This document shows positions 30,566-45,031 of a stretch of 64,000 nucleotides of DNA, piece by piece. The stretch is taken from the NCBI RefSeq assembly GCF_031157525.1, contig NZ_JAVIXR010000014.1, positions 22,139 to 86,138 of the forward strand, read 5' to 3'. Both the position numbers and the translations under genes were made by a program. Origin of the DNA: Marinobacter sediminicola. GTDB lineage: Bacteria; Pseudomonadota; Gammaproteobacteria; Pseudomonadales; Oleiphilaceae. The notes beneath the pieces are model-generated. The model saw only the letters and a list, made by a program, of their open reading frames with translations. It had not been told where the DNA came from and did not search any database. Position 1 is the first letter of the stretch. Each line of letters begins with the position of its first letter.

Positions 30566-31630
30566 TTAGCTGTGGTATTCCGGGCTCAATTCAACAACGG
30601 CTTCAATGAAGGCTTTGGCATTCTCGGGCTTCACTTCTGGAGTGATACCGTGCCCGAGGTTGAAGATATGGCCTGGGCCAGAGCCATAACGGCGCAGGAT
30701 GTCACCCACCTCTTCGCGGATTCGTGCCGGTGATGCGTACAGCATAGTCGGGTCCATGTTGCCCTGCAGAGCCACACGATCGCCAATACGAGCACGGGCA
30801 TCACCGATATCTGTGGTCCAATCCAGACCTACAGCGTCGGCGCCTGTATCTGCAATAGACTCCAGCCACTGGCCACCATTTTTGGTAAACAGAATCACCG
30901 GAACGCGGCGCCCATCGTTCTCACGGATCAGGTTATCTACAATTTTCTGCATGTAATTCAGCGAGAACTCTTTGTAAGCCCAAGTGCTCAAGAGCCCGCC
31001 CCAAGTGTCAAATATCTGAACAGCCTGGGCGCCTGCCTTAATCTGGCCATTGAGGTAATCAATTACGATATCGGCAAGCATGTCGAGCAGGCGGTGCATA
31101 ACCTCAGGCTCGCTGTACATCAGCTTTTTGGCTTCGCGGAAGTCCTTGGAGGATCCCCCTTCAACCATGTAAGTTGCCAGTGTCCAGGGACTTCCGGAGA
31201 AGCCAATCAACGGCACACGGCCATTAAGCGCGCCACGAATGGTGGAGACCGCGTTCATTACATAGTCCAGGTCGGTTGTTGCCTTGATAGTTGGCAGGGC
31301 GTCCAAATCTGCTTTGGAGCGTATGGGGTGCTTGAACTTGGGGCCTTCACCCGTCTCAAAGTACAACCCGAGGCCGAGGGCGTCCGGAATAGTCAGAATA
31401 TCCGAAAACAGAATCGCAGCATCCAGCGGAAAACGCTCAAGTGGCTGGAGGGTTACTTCGCAGGCCAGCGGCGTGTTCTTGCACAAGCTGAGGAAATCGC
31501 CAGCTTTCTCCCGGGTAGCGCGATACTCGGGTAGATAGCGTCCCGCCTGGCGCATCATCCATACCGGGGTACGATCAACAGGCTGGCGCATCAGGGCGCG
31601 TAGAAAGCGGTCATTCTTCAACTCGGTCAT
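30566..31630 (-). CDS. hemE: Uroporphyrinogen decarboxylase
   Basis: Cytosolic heme-pathway enzyme removing four acetate carboxyls from uroporphyrinogen III to give coproporphyrinogen III. Signatures: [15 protein letters not shown] with the active-site Arg, [14 protein letters not shown] with the catalytic Asp, [17 protein letters not shown] and [15 protein letters not shown]. 354 aa, normal length. It lies downstream of gltBD but behind the 31702-31735 terminator, so it probably has its own promoter in the 31631-31700 gap. Confidence 0.98.
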   Translation of the reverse strand: MTELKNDRFLRALMRQPVDRTPVWMMRQAGRYLPEYRATREKAGDFLSLCKNTPLACEVTLQPLERFPLDAAILFSDILTIPDALGLGLYFETGEGPKFKHPIRSKADLDALPTIKATTDLDYVMNAVSTIRGALNGRVPLIGFSGSPWTLATYMVEGGSSKDFREAKKLMYSEPEVMHRLLDMLADIVIDYLNGQIKAGAQAVQIFDTWGGLLSTWAYKEFSLNYMQKIVDNLIRENDGRRVPVILFTKNGGQWLESIADTGADAVGLDWTTDIGDARARIGDRVALQGNMDPTMLYASPARIREEVGDILRRYGSGPGHIFNLGHGITPEVKPENAKAFIEAVVELSPEYHS

Positions 31631-31701
31631 AGGGATCCCAACGTTGTCTCTTTCAGATGGTCTTTGTAGAACGAAAGCAATGATACCCCGTTTGCCATAA
31701 T

Positions 31702-31735
31702 AAAAAAGGCCGGCTTACCCTTAGTCAGCCGGCCT
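31702..31735 (-). terminator. Terminator of gltBD
   Basis: AGGCCGGCT (31707-31715) pairs with AGCCGGCCT (31727-31735). Read on the minus strand the stem is followed by six U. It begins 24 bases after the gltD stop codon and precedes hemE. Confidence 0.9.
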
Positions 31736-31758
31736 GTCGAGTCATGATACAGCCTTAA

Positions 31759-33195
<1,437 letters not shown>

Positions 33196-33267
33196 TCAAT
33201 TTCGACAAGGGCTACCCCTATTGGCAACCCGGAACCCTCGCAAGTATCCATTCTCTATGCGAAGCGC

Positions 33268-36200
33268 TTATTCAGGCCGCGCACGGGTGCTTGCCAGCAG
33301 GCTGCGCAAACTTGCAGCCTTGGGTTTCACCAGCCAGAAGCGGCCGATGTAGTCGTCGAAATCTTCAAGAATATGCTCGGCCCAAACACTGCCGGTTTCC
33401 GATATGTGCTCACGAATCACGCTGCGCAGATGGTTGCGGTAGGCTTCCATTTCTTCACGGGAGATGCGCTGGATTTCCACCAATTCGTGGTTGTATTTGT
33501 CTACAAACGTATTGTCCATATCCAGCACATAGGCGAACCCGCCCGTCATACCGGCACCAAAGTTGGGGCCTGTAGAACCCAGCACAGTGACCAGCCCGCC
33601 GGTCATATATTCACAGCAATGATCACCCGCGCCTTCAACAACTGCGTGGGCGCCGGAGTTGCGCACAGCAAACCGCTCACCGGCGGTGCCAGCCGCAAAC
33701 AGCTTGCCGCCGGTGGCTCCGTAGAGACAGGTGTTACCGATGATCGCGGTATTCTGGGACTCGAAAACACTGCCGCGGGGTGGTTTGACGACCAGCTTGC
33801 CGCCCGTCATGCCTTTACCGACATAATCGTTGGCATCGCCCTCAAGAATCAGATTAAGCCCGCCAACGTTCCAGACACCAAAGCTCTGGCCCGCAGTACC
33901 CACAAGACCCAAGGTTATTGGCGAGTCTGCCATTCCCTGGTTGCCGTGCTTTGCCGCAATCTCACCGGAAAGTCGCGCACCAATCGAACGGTCGCAGTTG
34001 GTTACGCGGAAATTCCAGGCTCCACCAGTTTTGCCTTCAATGGCCGGGGCAATGGCTTTGAGCATTTGTTCCGCCAGCAAGCCCTGGTCGAATGGCACAT
34101 TGCGCTCGATCTGACAGGTTTGTGGCTTGTCCGCAGGAATGTGATCATTGGACAGCAACCTCGTGAGGTCTAGCTGTTTCTGGCGCTCGGTATCGCCTGG
34201 CAAGCGAACGAGAAGATCCGTTCGACCTACAAGCTCTTCCAGCGTACGCACGCCCAGCTTGGCCATCCACTCACGGGTTTCTTCCGCGACAAAGCGGAAG
34301 AAATTCATAGCCATTTCCACAGTGCCTTTGAAGTGTTCTTCCCGGAGGTGTTCGTTCTGGGTGGCAACACCGGTAGCACAATTATTCAGGTGGCAAATGC
34401 GCAAATATTTGCAGCCCAAAGCCACCATGGGGGTGGTGCCAAAGCCAAAACTCTCGGCGCCAAGAATCGCGGCCTTCACCACATCCAGGCCGGTTTTTAT
34501 ACCGCCGTCTGTTTGCAGCCGAATCTTTCCACGCAAATCATTGGCGCGCAGCGCTTGCTGGGTTTCGGTCAATCCGAGTTCCCAGGGCGAGCCCGCGTAA
34601 CGTATGGACGCCAAGGGACTTGCCGCCGTGCCACCGTCGTATCCGGAGACGGTAATCAGGTCGGCATACGCCTTTGCCACGCCGGCCGCAATGGTGCCAA
34701 CGCCAGGCTCTGAGACGAGTTTTACAGAGACCAGAGCTTGTGGATTAACCTGTTTGAGGTCAAAGATCAGCTGCGCCAGATCTTCAATGGAGTAGATATC
34801 GTGATGCGGCGGTGGCGATATCAAGGTAACGCCGGGCACAGAGTAGCGCAGACGGGCGATCAACTGGTTGACCTTGCCACCAGGTAGCTGTCCACCCTCG
34901 CCTGGCTTGGCTCCCTGAGCAACCTTGATCTGCATAACATCGGCGCTGCGCAGATACTCTGCGGTTACACCAAAGCGGCCGGAGGCCACCTGCTTGATCT
35001 TGGAGCGCTTTATGGTGCCGTGGCGAACCGGGTCTTCACCGCCCTCACCGGAATTGGAACGGCCGCCAAGCGTGTTCATAGCCACGGCTAACGCTTCATG
35101 AGCCTCCGGCGATAAGGCGCCAAGGGACATGGCAGCGGAGTCGAACCGGGGAAAGATTTGCTCCACTGGCTCAACAGCTGAAAGCTCGATGGTTTCTATA
35201 CCCTCACGAAACCCGAACAAATCCCTGATCGTCGCGACCGGGCGCTCATTGACCAGCGCCGCGTATTCTTTGTAATGCCCGTAGCTGCCGGTGGTCACTG
35301 CTTCCTGCAGTTTGGTGACTACGTCCGGGTTGAAGGCATGGTACTCCTGACCATGGATGTATTTCACCAAACCACCCGGGGTAATGGGCTTGCGCGGCTT
35401 CCAAGCTGTCGCGGCCAACTGCTCCTGGTCGTGTTGCAAATCGAAAAAGCTTGCACCCTGAATGCGGCACGGAACCCCTTTGAAGCACAGATCAGCAACG
35501 TCATCAGCCAGACCAATAGCCTCAAAAAGCTGGGCGCCCCGATAAGAGGCAATAGTGGAGATGCCCATTTTGGACAAGATCTTCAGCAGACCCTTGTTGA
35601 TTCCTTTGCGATAGTTGTTCTTCGCCTCGATAGGATCCATTAACAACTCGCCGGTGCGGATCAAATCATTCAGAACCTGATATGCGAGGTAGGGATAGAC
35701 CGCGGTGGCTCCAAAGCCCAACAGCACAGCAAAATGATGGGGATCCCGAGCCCAGCCTGTTTCCACGATGATATTGGAATCACAGCGCAGGCTTTTTCCG
35801 GACAGGTGGTGGTGAACTGCGCCTGTCGCCATCAATGAATTCACCGGCAGCTCGCCCTGCCTCAAATCCTTGTCTGAAAGAATAAGTAGTACGCTGCCAC
35901 TGCGAACAGCTTGCTCAGCCTCATCACAAATGCGGCAAATTGCCTGCTCGAGCCCCTGCTCCGGCAGGTAGCTCAGGGAAATCCGCGCCACGGCGAACCC
36001 CGGGCGCTCATTATTGGCGATGCGAAGAAACTTGGCTGGCGAAAGAACCGGTGTCGTCAGGATAATTCTGTCTGCGTGCTCTGCTGTTTCCTCAAAGACA
36101 TTACGCTCGGCACCCAGACAGGTTTCCAGCGACATCACAATGGCTTCGCGAAGTGGATCAATCGGCGGGTTGGTTACCTGAGCAAACTTCTGGCGAAAAA

Positions 36201-37716
36201 AGTCCGCAACGTGCCGAACCTTACTGGACAATACTGCCATAGGCGTGTCGTCCCCCATGGAGCCAACAGCTTCCTGGCCATTTTCCGCGAGCGGGCGCAG
36301 GATCTGATCGCGCTCCTCATAGGACACCATGAACATTTTCTGGTGTACCAGAAGGTCATCCGCATCCATCAGCCGGAATTCCGGCATTTCCTGACTCAGA
36401 GTTGCTTCCACTCGCAGCGCATTTTCGCGCAACCAGAGCCTGTAGGGCTGAGCCGTTTTGAGACGTTGATCGATATCCCGGGTGTGCAACACTTCACCGG
36501 TTTCCGTATCAATCGCCAACATTTGTCCCGGGCCTACCCGGCCTTTGGCAACCACATCCTCCGGCTGGTAACCATAGGTACCAATCTCTGATGCCAGGGT
36601 AATGAAATCATCCTTGGTAACCACCCAGCGCGCAGGACGCAAACCATTCCTGTCCAGCATGCACACAGCGTAACGGCCATCCGACATAACCAGTCCGGCA
36701 GGACCATCCCATGGCTCCATGTGCATCGAGTTGTATTCGTAAAACGCCCGCAACTCTGAATCCATGGTATCGACATTCTGCCAAGCCGGTGGAATCATCA
36801 TGCGCGCAGCCCGGAACAGGTCCACGCCGCCCGCCAGCAGAATCTCAAGCATATTGTCCATGCTTGACGAATCAGAACCGGCAAGGTTCACAAGAGGCTG
36901 CAGTGTTTTCAGATCCGGCAGGTTTGGCGAACTGAACTTGGCAGCTCGGGCTATAGCCCAATTCCGGTTGCCGTCGATGGTGTTAATTTCGCCATTGTGT
37001 GCCAGAAAACGAAACGGCTGAGCCAAGGGCCAAAGCGGCATGGTATTGGTGGAAAAGCGCTGGTGAAACACGCAAATGGCAGTAGCGAAATCAGGATCAC
37101 CCAGATCCTTATAGAAGTTCGCCAGATCCGCCGGCATCATCAGCCCTTTATAGGCAAGGGTGCGGTGGGACAGGCTGCAGATATAAAACTCGGAATCATC
37201 CGCCATATCCCGCTCGGCATGGCGACGCCCAACAAACAGGCTGATGGCAAATTCCTGCTCTGACTTGCCTGCAGGCGTTACGAAAACCTGCTCGATACGC
37301 GGCATACAATCCAGAGCCATAGGCCCCAAGCAGCTGGCATCAACCGGCACTTCACGCCAGCCCATAACTTCAAGACCTTGACCGGCGAGACACTTCTCTA
37401 GAACCAGTCGGCCTTTTGCAGCTTTATCGGATTCCTGACTCAGGAACACCTGACCTACAGCAAACAAGCCGTTGGGCTCTTGGCCGAACGCTTTTTTGGC
37501 AGCTTTCTTCAGAAAAGCTTGAGGGCTTTGTATTAGGAGACCGCAACCGTCACCGGTTTTGCCATCGGCGGCGATACCACCTCTGTGCGTCATGCAGGTA
37601 AGCGATTCAATGGCCGTTTGCAGCAGTTTGTGGCTGACCTCGCCTTTCATGTGGGCGATTAGTCCAAACCCGCAGTTATCTTTGAACTCGTCGGGGTGAT
37701 ACAGACCTGATTTCAT
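33268..37716 (-). CDS. gltB: Glutamate synthase (NADPH) large subunit
   Basis: Converts 2-oxoglutarate and glutamine to two glutamates. Domain order: N-terminal class II amidotransferase with nucleophile Cys15 ([11 protein letters not shown]; the short leader before it is normally removed), central domain, FMN-binding synthase domain ([23 protein letters not shown]) with the 3Fe-4S motif [12 protein letters not shown], and the C-terminal beta-helix repeats ([22 protein letters not shown] type). 1482 aa, normal for the alpha subunit. The upstream region holds a clear sigma70 promoter and an NtrC-like palindrome. Confidence 0.98.
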   Translation of the reverse strand: MKSGLYHPDEFKDNCGFGLIAHMKGEVSHKLLQTAIESLTCMTHRGGIAADGKTGDGCGLLIQSPQAFLKKAAKKAFGQEPNGLFAVGQVFLSQESDKAAKGRLVLEKCLAGQGLEVMGWREVPVDASCLGPMALDCMPRIEQVFVTPAGKSEQEFAISLFVGRRHAERDMADDSEFYICSLSHRTLAYKGLMMPADLANFYKDLGDPDFATAICVFHQRFSTNTMPLWPLAQPFRFLAHNGEINTIDGNRNWAIARAAKFSSPNLPDLKTLQPLVNLAGSDSSSMDNMLEILLAGGVDLFRAARMMIPPAWQNVDTMDSELRAFYEYNSMHMEPWDGPAGLVMSDGRYAVCMLDRNGLRPARWVVTKDDFITLASEIGTYGYQPEDVVAKGRVGPGQMLAIDTETGEVLHTRDIDQRLKTAQPYRLWLRENALRVEATLSQEMPEFRLMDADDLLVHQKMFMVSYEERDQILRPLAENGQEAVGSMGDDTPMAVLSSKVRHVADFFRQKFAQVTNPPIDPLREAIVMSLETCLGAERNVFEETAEHADRIILTTPVLSPAKFLRIANNERPGFAVARISLSYLPEQGLEQAICRICDEAEQAVRSGSVLLILSDKDLRQGELPVNSLMATGAVHHHLSGKSLRCDSNIIVETGWARDPHHFAVLLGFGATAVYPYLAYQVLNDLIRTGELLMDPIEAKNNYRKGINKGLLKILSKMGISTIASYRGAQLFEAIGLADDVADLCFKGVPCRIQGASFFDLQHDQEQLAATAWKPRKPITPGGLVKYIHGQEYHAFNPDVVTKLQEAVTTGSYGHYKEYAALVNERPVATIRDLFGFREGIETIELSAVEPVEQIFPRFDSAAMSLGALSPEAHEALAVAMNTLGGRSNSGEGGEDPVRHGTIKRSKIKQVASGRFGVTAEYLRSADVMQIKVAQGAKPGEGGQLPGGKVNQLIARLRYSVPGVTLISPPPHHDIYSIEDLAQLIFDLKQVNPQALVSVKLVSEPGVGTIAAGVAKAYADLITVSGYDGGTAASPLASIRYAGSPWELGLTETQQALRANDLRGKIRLQTDGGIKTGLDVVKAAILGAESFGFGTTPMVALGCKYLRICHLNNCATGVATQNEHLREEHFKGTVEMAMNFFRFVAEETREWMAKLGVRTLEELVGRTDLLVRLPGDTERQKQLDLTRLLSNDHIPADKPQTCQIERNVPFDQGLLAEQMLKAIAPAIEGKTGGAWNFRVTNCDRSIGARLSGEIAAKHGNQGMADSPITLGLVGTAGQSFGVWNVGGLNLILEGDANDYVGKGMTGGKLVVKPPRGSVFESQNTAIIGNTCLYGATGGKLFAAGTAGERFAVRNSGAHAVVEGAGDHCCEYMTGGLVTVLGSTGPNFGAGMTGGFAYVLDMDNTFVDKYNHELVEIQRISREEMEAYRNHLRSVIREHISETGSVWAEHILEDFDDYIGRFWLVKPKAASLRSLLASTRARPE

Positions 37717-37757
37717 AAGCGCCCTCTTGCATATCTATGCATCTTTGCCAGCGACTT

Positions 37758-37774
37758 TGCACCAAAAAAGTGCA
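37758..37774 (-). promoter_or_regulatory. Candidate NtrC (GlnG) binding site upstream of gltB
   Basis: On the minus strand the 17-mer TGCACTTTTTTGGTGCA has the form GCAC-N7-GTGC with the TGGTGCA half intact. That is the layout of the known NtrC sites before E. coli glnA (TGCAC-yNNNNT-GGTGCA). It lies about 40 bases before the gltB ATG and about 30 bases after the likely transcription start, where binding would be expected to hinder transcription rather than activate it. Confidence 0.5.
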
Positions 37775-37808
37775 CAAAATCAGCCGACGCTAAAAAAATG
37801 GGGCAGCG

Positions 37809-37837
37809 ATTATACGCACGTATAAATACGTACTCAA
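37809..37837 (-). promoter_or_regulatory. Sigma70 promoter of gltBD with a palindrome in its spacer
   Basis: TTGAGT (37832-37837) and a perfect TATAAT (37809-37814) are 17 bases apart and point at gltB, about 90 bases upstream of its ATG. The spacer contains ACGTAT-AA-ATACGT (37818-37831), an exact 6-bp inverted repeat that would suit a dimeric repressor. Confidence 0.7.
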
Positions 37838-37926
37838 ACACATTTTATTTTATCTTTTCTGGAAGGAAACAGGGGGAAATGATTTTCAACTTCAAAAACA
37901 GAGAGTTACCTCTCATTACTGGCAGA

Positions 37927-39357
<1,431 letters not shown>

Positions 39358-39392
39358 TAAACATCCCTACGGTTCAAAATTACACGCCCTGC

Positions 39393-40490
39393 TCAATTTT
39401 CCTGATAACAGAAAGCGCTGAGCGTTGCCTTGAGATTTTCCGGAGATGCGCCGGATGTAACCTCTGCCTCACCCACAGCCTTGAGCAACACCAACCTTAA
39501 TTTGCCATCGACATTCTTCTTATCGACGGCCATCAGGCTCATAAAGTCCGCAGGCGTCATTTGCTTGGGCGGCCGCGAAGGAAGACCAGCTTTGAGAACA
39601 ATCTGCACAATCCGGTCATAATCAGCCGGGTTTATCGACCCCTCTCGTAACGACAGATCGGCAGCCATAATCATGCCAGTGCCTACAGCCTCTCCATGGA
39701 GCCAGTTGCCATAGCCGGCGAAGGTTTCGATCGCATGGCCAAATGTATGGCCAAGATTCAGAGTAGCTCGAATTCCACTTTCCCGTTCATCCTGAGCGAC
39801 CACATCGGCCTTGCTCGCACATGAACGGAATATGGCTTCTCCCAACGCCTCGCTATCAAAAGCGACCAACTGACTCATCGTCTGTTCGAGCCAATCAAGA
39901 AAGGCCAGATCACGAATAAGTCCGTACTTAATGACCTCCGCAAGTCCGGCGGACACTTCCCTGGGCGGCAAGGTCTTAAGTGTATCTGTATCAATCAATA
40001 CCACTTCTGGCTGATGAAAAGCACCAACCATGTTTTTCCCAAGCGGATGGTTAATTCCGGTTTTACCACCCACGGACGAATCCACCTGAGACAGTAGCGT
40101 GGTAGGAATTTGTATGAATGGAACGCCACGCTGGTAGCACGCAGCAGCAAACCCGGTCATATCCCCAACCACACCGCCACCAAGCGCTACCAGCGTCGTT
40201 TTCCGAGTGTGCTGCCTTTCCAGCAGGGCGTCGAAAATCAGATTCAGCGTTTCCCAGTCTTTGTGTTTTTCACCGTCCGGGAGCACCAGGGTATCAATAG
40301 TCTTCCCGGGAAAACTGGCTTTTGTTTTCTCCAGATATAAGGGCGCGACCACATCGTTGGTTACAATCAGTACCTGAGATCCGCCGACGTAATCTGAAAG
40401 GTCATATTCACCCAGAATGCCTTCACCGATCACAATCGGGTAACTACGCTCACCCAGCTCAACTTGAAGTTCGTGAAGCAACTTATACAT
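39393..40490 (-). CDS. aroB: 3-dehydroquinate synthase
   Basis: Second step of the shikimate pathway: converts DAHP to 3-dehydroquinate using NAD and a divalent metal. Motifs: [52 protein letters not shown] and [11 protein letters not shown], with metal-binding His and Glu. 365 aa. Its ATG lies inside the end of aroK (8-base overlap), indicating tight coupling. Confidence 0.98.
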   Translation of the reverse strand: MYKLLHELQVELGERSYPIVIGEGILGEYDLSDYVGGSQVLIVTNDVVAPLYLEKTKASFPGKTIDTLVLPDGEKHKDWETLNLIFDALLERQHTRKTTLVALGGGVVGDMTGFAAACYQRGVPFIQIPTTLLSQVDSSVGGKTGINHPLGKNMVGAFHQPEVVLIDTDTLKTLPPREVSAGLAEVIKYGLIRDLAFLDWLEQTMSQLVAFDSEALGEAIFRSCASKADVVAQDERESGIRATLNLGHTFGHAIETFAGYGNWLHGEAVGTGMIMAADLSLREGSINPADYDRIVQIVLKAGLPSRPPKQMTPADFMSLMAVDKKNVDGKLRLVLLKAVGEAEVTSGASPENLKATLSAFCYQEN

Positions 40491-41049
40491 GATTGCGTCC
40501 CTCCTTTCGCACCTGCCTTTGTTGCCGCGGTGTTTTTGGGTTTATGCGATTGACAAGTTGCCGCACCACAAGACGTGGACTTTTGCGATCAGTATGCATA
40601 ATGATGTCTGCCAACTCTGTATATAGGGGGTCCCTAACGGCAAACAACTTCCGCAAAACACCTTCGGGGTCATCATTCTGTAGCAAAGGTCGATTCCGAT
40701 CTTTACGTGTGCGCTCCACCTGCTGCTCAATGGAGGTTCTCAAGTAGACAACCACCGAATGCATTTTCAGGAGCGCGTGATTTTCAGGGCGCATTACCGC
40801 GCCACCACCGGTAGCAAGCACAGTCCCTGCCTCAGCCGACAGCTCTTCCAACATAGCTGTTTCTCGTTGCCGAAAGCCCTCCTCCCCCTCAACATCGAAT
40901 ATCCAGGGAATGTTTGCTCCGCAGCGCTCCTCAATGATTCGGTCGGTATCAAGAAACCTGTATCCCAGCTCACGGGCAAGCATACGGCCGATGGTGCTTT
41001 TACCTGCGCCCATGGGGCCAACCAGGACTATGCGTTTGGGCAAAGACAT
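40483..41049 (-). CDS. aroK: Shikimate kinase
   Basis: Phosphorylates shikimate at O3. P-loop [14 protein letters not shown], shikimate-binding [11 protein letters not shown], Walker B-like VLATGGGAV and the lid arginine in [11 protein letters not shown]. 188 aa with a basic C-terminal tail ([15 protein letters not shown]). It follows pilQ, but a terminator at 41141-41176 stands between, so it probably has its own promoter in the 41050-41140 gap. Confidence 0.97.
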   Translation of the reverse strand: MSLPKRIVLVGPMGAGKSTIGRMLARELGYRFLDTDRIIEERCGANIPWIFDVEGEEGFRQRETAMLEELSAEAGTVLATGGGAVMRPENHALLKMHSVVVYLRTSIEQQVERTRKDRNRPLLQNDDPEGVLRKLFAVRDPLYTELADIIMHTDRKSPRLVVRQLVNRINPKTPRQQRQVRKEGRNHV

Positions 41050-41140
41050 AACTACCGCTCAATAATGTTCAGGCGGGTGAGAATATCACAGGGCTGAAGA
41101 TTGCATAAGCTTCAGCGTGGGCACCACAAGCCTTCAGACA

Positions 41141-41176
41141 AAAAAAAGCCGCCGGTTTATCGCGGCGGCTTTTTTC
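41141..41176 (-). terminator. Terminator of pilMNOPQ
   Basis: AGCCGCCG (41147-41154) pairs with CGGCGGCT (41163-41170), flanked by seven A and six T, so it can act on either strand. It begins 11 bases after the pilQ stop codon and separates pilQ from aroK. Confidence 0.9.
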
Positions 41177-41186
41177 CTGACCCCTG

Positions 41187-43295
41187 TTACTGAATCAGGT
41201 CATTCTTGATGATCTTCGGTGTGATGAAGATCAGGAGTTCGCTACGAAGCTCGGTTACTTCTGTTCGCTTGAAAAGACGACCCAGATAGGGGATGTCGCC
41301 CAGGAACGGTGTTTTGGTAACCGTGGTTGAATTGGTGGACTCGAAAATCCCACCGAGCACAATCGTTTCACCGTTACCCACAAGTACCTGCGTTGTAATG
41401 GAGTTTGTATTGATGGCCGGACCGGCATCAGTATCTTCACCTCGGGAGTCCTGATTGACCTCCAAATCCATAATGATCTTGTCATCAGGTGTAATCTGAG
41501 GAGTAACCTCTAGCGACAAGACAGCTTCCTTGAATGAAGTGCTGGTTGCACCGCTGCTGGAAGCCTCCTGATACGGAATTTCCTGGCCCGACTTGATAGA
41601 AGCAGTTTGACGATCTGCAGTTACCACTCGCGGCTGTGACACCACCTCGGCTTGGCCATCACTTTCAAAGGCGGACAACTCCATATCAATCAAGAAGTCA
41701 GTACCAATATAGCCAAAGGCCAACGAGCCTGCCGGAGTACGATTAGTTCCAAGGTCTACGTTCAAGTCAGACGGAAAACCGAGAGCGCCACTGCCAGCAA
41801 TCCCTGCCAAGCCACCCTGAGAACCGCCTACCACAACGTTGTTGTTTCCGTTGTTTGCATCACCGCGAGCTGCCGCGCCCCAGCGCACACCAAGCTCTTG
41901 GGCAACATTATTCTGGGCGCGAACAATTCTAGCTTCGATGGAGACTTGGCGAACCGTTATGTCCCAAGTCGACACGAGGCGACGGATTTCATCCAGTTTC
42001 TCAGATGTTTCACGAACACTGATGGTGTTGGTGCGAGCATCAGATGATACAAAGCCTCTGCTGGAAATCAGTTCTTTGTCTTCTTTGATCAGACCGACGA
42101 TGTCAGCGGCTTTCGCATAGTTAACCTGGATAATATCCAGACGAACTGGCGCAAGCTCTGCAATCTGCTTGGTTGTTTCAAGTTCAAGCTTCTCACGGGC
42201 CGCAATTTCTTCTGCGGGCGCAACCAGCAATACGTTGCCGATCTGACGCTTATCCAGCCCTTTGGTTTTCAGGATAAGATCCAGAGCCTGGTCCCATGGA
42301 ACATTCTGCAAGCGCAGAGTGATGCTGCCACCCACTGTGTCACTGGCAACCAGGTTCAGGCCGGTGAAATCTGCAATCAGCTGCAGCACCGAGCGTACTT
42401 CAATGTCCTGGAAGTTCAGGGAAAGCTTCTCCCCGGAGTACGGGAACTTCTCTTCACGGCGGGTTTCAGCTTCTTCTTCGCTCAGCTTTTCTACACTGAC
42501 GGTAAACTGGCTGCCCGATTGATAGGCAATGTAATCGTAATTGCCTTCGGGGCGAATCTCGATTACAGCATTGCCATCTTCAATGAACGTATCGACACGA
42601 CTGACAGGCGTTGCGAAATCGGTTACATCCAAGCGACGGCGTAGATCCGCTGGCACAGCGATCCCATTCATCGTCAAGCGGATTTTTCCACCCAACTCAG
42701 ACAGATCTACCGGGGTACCGGGGCTTCCCAGATCAACAATGACACGACCTTCGCCATTCTGACCACGACGGAAATCTACGCCCGCCAATGTACCCGGTGT
42801 AGAAGCTGGCTGAGACGCAGCTGCTGTACCGGAGGGGGTAGCGGCAACGGAGCCGGCGCCTGATTCACCACCGATGGTCATTACCAACGAGTTGTTATTC
42901 CGAACCGTCTCGTAAGGCGCAAGCTCAACCAGATTAAAGATCAAACGAGTGCGATCCTTTGTCTCCACAACGGTCATACTCTGGGCATTACCTGATCCAA
43001 GAGGAATGCTGCGAGTGTTAAGACCACTGGTAGTATCGCGCAAATCCACTGCGATTCGCGCCGGACGCTCAATGGTGTAGCCCGACGGTTCGGGCGGTTG
43101 GCCATCAAATTTAAGTGTCACTTCCAGGCGCTCTCCCGGTAGCGACGAAAACGACACGTCTTCCAGCGTGACCGCACTGGCCAGGCCGGATAACAACCCA
43201 AAAGCAATTACGCTGACGTATACATTGAGTTTTCTGAACATCGCTAGCCTCGACCCCGAACTTTTTTGTACATGCATTTTTCTTTCAGTTTTCAT
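41187..43295 (-). CDS. pilQ: Type IV pilus secretin PilQ
   Basis: Outer-membrane secretin through which type IV pili pass. 702 aa. Signal peptide (hydrophobic stretch about residues 25-41, ending GLASA), two AMIN domains for peptidoglycan binding (VTLEDVSFSSLPGERLEV and GVDFRRGQNGEGRVIVDLG), an STN/N0 domain (LSLNFQDIEVRSVLQLIADF), an N1 domain, and the secretin core with VPFLGD-like TKTPFLGDIPYLGRLFKRT and ELLIFITPKI. ATG at 43295 has TAAGGAG seven bases upstream; several in-frame ATGs follow, but this one has the best site. It is the last gene of the pilMNOPQ operon. Confidence 0.97.
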   Translation of the reverse strand: MKTERKMHVQKSSGSRLAMFRKLNVYVSVIAFGLLSGLASAVTLEDVSFSSLPGERLEVTLKFDGQPPEPSGYTIERPARIAVDLRDTTSGLNTRSIPLGSGNAQSMTVVETKDRTRLIFNLVELAPYETVRNNNSLVMTIGGESGAGSVAATPSGTAAASQPASTPGTLAGVDFRRGQNGEGRVIVDLGSPGTPVDLSELGGKIRLTMNGIAVPADLRRRLDVTDFATPVSRVDTFIEDGNAVIEIRPEGNYDYIAYQSGSQFTVSVEKLSEEEAETRREEKFPYSGEKLSLNFQDIEVRSVLQLIADFTGLNLVASDTVGGSITLRLQNVPWDQALDLILKTKGLDKRQIGNVLLVAPAEEIAAREKLELETTKQIAELAPVRLDIIQVNYAKAADIVGLIKEDKELISSRGFVSSDARTNTISVRETSEKLDEIRRLVSTWDITVRQVSIEARIVRAQNNVAQELGVRWGAAARGDANNGNNNVVVGGSQGGLAGIAGSGALGFPSDLNVDLGTNRTPAGSLAFGYIGTDFLIDMELSAFESDGQAEVVSQPRVVTADRQTASIKSGQEIPYQEASSSGATSTSFKEAVLSLEVTPQITPDDKIIMDLEVNQDSRGEDTDAGPAINTNSITTQVLVGNGETIVLGGIFESTNSTTVTKTPFLGDIPYLGRLFKRTEVTELRSELLIFITPKIIKNDLIQ

Positions 43296-43306
43296 CAGAT
43301 CGCTCC

Positions 43307-43855
43307 TTAGCCTGCGTCTTCGTCCAGGGTCAGAGAGCGAGGACGCTCTACCCAGCCACCCCGGCCATTGGGAACGATTTCGATAAGCTCTATTCGGGTT
43401 TCACTAACGCCAATAACCCGGCCGTAGTTCTGCCCCATGAAATTCCCGGTACGAACCCGGTGAATACCGCCCGCATTGTCCCGAATCAAAGCAAACAGGT
43501 TTCCAGTCACACCCTGAAGCGTGCCCACCATGCCAAGATCCTTGAGATCAAAATTCTCCAACACCTCTTTAGGACGATCCAGATTGGGCTCAACGTCACT
43601 GACCGGCTTTTCATCAACCATCGTCAGCTGCACATCCAGTGGCGGCTCAAACGGAGCTCGCCTGTCTGCTGCCGAGTAACTGAATGCCTCGTAAGCACTG
43701 AACTCAGGCAAGGGCTCGACGTGCCCCCGAGGTTTGGCTCGGGTGTCTGCCATGAACTTGTCCAGATCGGAAAAACCGCTGCCCTGGGAGCAAGCTGTCA
43801 ATAGTGATACCAGACAAACACCCAGCCAGGCCTTTCCCGCATGCTTTGCTGCCAT
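43307..43855 (-). CDS. pilP: Type IV pilus assembly lipoprotein PilP
   Basis: Inner-membrane lipoprotein linking the PilMNO platform to PilQ. Signal peptide with lipobox LTACSQGSG. The mature domain has KEVLENFDLKDLGMVGTLQG, and the HRVRTGNFMGQNYGRVIGV beta-sandwich that binds the PilQ N0 domain. 182 aa. It starts two bases after pilO. Confidence 0.95.
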   Translation of the reverse strand: MAAKHAGKAWLGVCLVSLLTACSQGSGFSDLDKFMADTRAKPRGHVEPLPEFSAYEAFSYSAADRRAPFEPPLDVQLTMVDEKPVSDVEPNLDRPKEVLENFDLKDLGMVGTLQGVTGNLFALIRDNAGGIHRVRTGNFMGQNYGRVIGVSETRIELIEIVPNGRGGWVERPRSLTLDEDAG

Positions 43856-43857
43856 GC

Positions 43858-44469
43858 TTATTCTCCAGCCCGGTAGCGGTATGTGCGAGCAACTACTTGC
43901 ATATCAAGTCGCTCACCGTCTCCGCCAGTTGGTTTAATGGTTAAATCGTGCAGTGTCACAATCCTGGGAAGACTGGCCACACTGCTTACAAACGATGCAA
44001 GCTCATGATAGGAGCCTGAAACACGGATATTGATTGGCAGCTCTGAATAGAAGTCGCGCCTCTGCTCAGGCTGAAGCTTTACTTCTTGCAGCGCCAAGCC
44101 GCTACCCAATGCCGTGTTGGTGATATCCTCCAAAAGGCCGGGCACTTCTGTCTCACTCGGAAGCTGCCGCACCAAGGCGCCAAAGGTTTCTTCCATTTCG
44201 ACCATTTGAGCCTTGAAAACCTCCAGATTAGCCACCTGGTAAGCTTTTTCTTCGTATTTTTTGCGCAAATCCTGTTCGGTTTTTTCAACCCTGTCGAGCT
44301 GCACATACTGATCTTTTACAAAAAACCAGTACCCACCCCCCATGATCAAGCCGAACACGATAAGAACAACAATGCCTTTAATGGGTGCTGGCCAGATGCC
44401 GGCATTATTTATATCAAGATCGTTGATATCAAATTCATTCAGGCTTTTAAGTGAATCCGCAAGGCTCAT
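43858..44469 (-). CDS. pilO: Type IV pilus inner-membrane protein PilO
   Basis: Bitopic membrane protein that forms heterodimers with PilN in the alignment complex. N-terminal amphipathic stretch (SLNEFDINDLDINNAGIWPA), one membrane helix (about residues 28-47), a coiled coil rich in Glu/Lys (QLDRVEKTEQDLRKKYEEK) and a ferredoxin-like C-terminal domain (LPINIRVSGSYHELASFVS). 203 aa. Start and pilN stop overlap at 44469. Confidence 0.96.
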   Translation of the reverse strand: MSLADSLKSLNEFDINDLDINNAGIWPAPIKGIVVLIVFGLIMGGGYWFFVKDQYVQLDRVEKTEQDLRKKYEEKAYQVANLEVFKAQMVEMEETFGALVRQLPSETEVPGLLEDITNTALGSGLALQEVKLQPEQRRDFYSELPINIRVSGSYHELASFVSSVASLPRIVTLHDLTIKPTGGDGERLDMQVVARTYRYRAGE

Positions 44470-45031
44470 TACTTGTTCCCTCCTTCCGGCTCAGGCGTTT
44501 TTTGCTGCACTGTCATGGTGAACTGGCTGTAGCCTGCTCGTTTTCCATCCGCAGACGACACATTCGACAAATTCGGGCTTGTGAACCATTCGGACTCGTC
44601 AAACTGTCGCATCAGTGTTGAAACGCGGCTATTCGACTCTGCCATACCAACAATGCTTACCTGATCACCTGATTTTTTCAGATCTGTATAGAACAAGCCG
44701 TCGGGTAGCGTGCGAACCAATTCATCAAAGGCACGAACGATGACGGGGCGCTTACCCTGCAGGTCCTGAATAACCTTCATGCGCGCCAGCAACTCGTTGC
44801 GCTTACGCTTCAAGCTGTCGATTTCACGAATTTGCACATCCAGTTTTTTGGTTGCCGATTCAATGTATGCATTGCGCGATTGCTGGTACGCAATACTGCT
44901 ATCAAGATCGGAACTCCACAGGAACGTGAGACCGGCAGCAATAATAGCAGCACCCACAACCATCACAACAAACTGCTTCTGTTTCTCTGCCCGGAGCTCT
45001 TCGCGCCAAGGCCTGAGGTTAATTCTTGCCA

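Noticed and set aside
37730..37757. Possible sigma54 promoter (TGGCA... GC) between the NtrC-like site and gltB
   Set aside because: The GG and GC elements are seven bases apart rather than ten, so the spacing required by sigma54 is not met.
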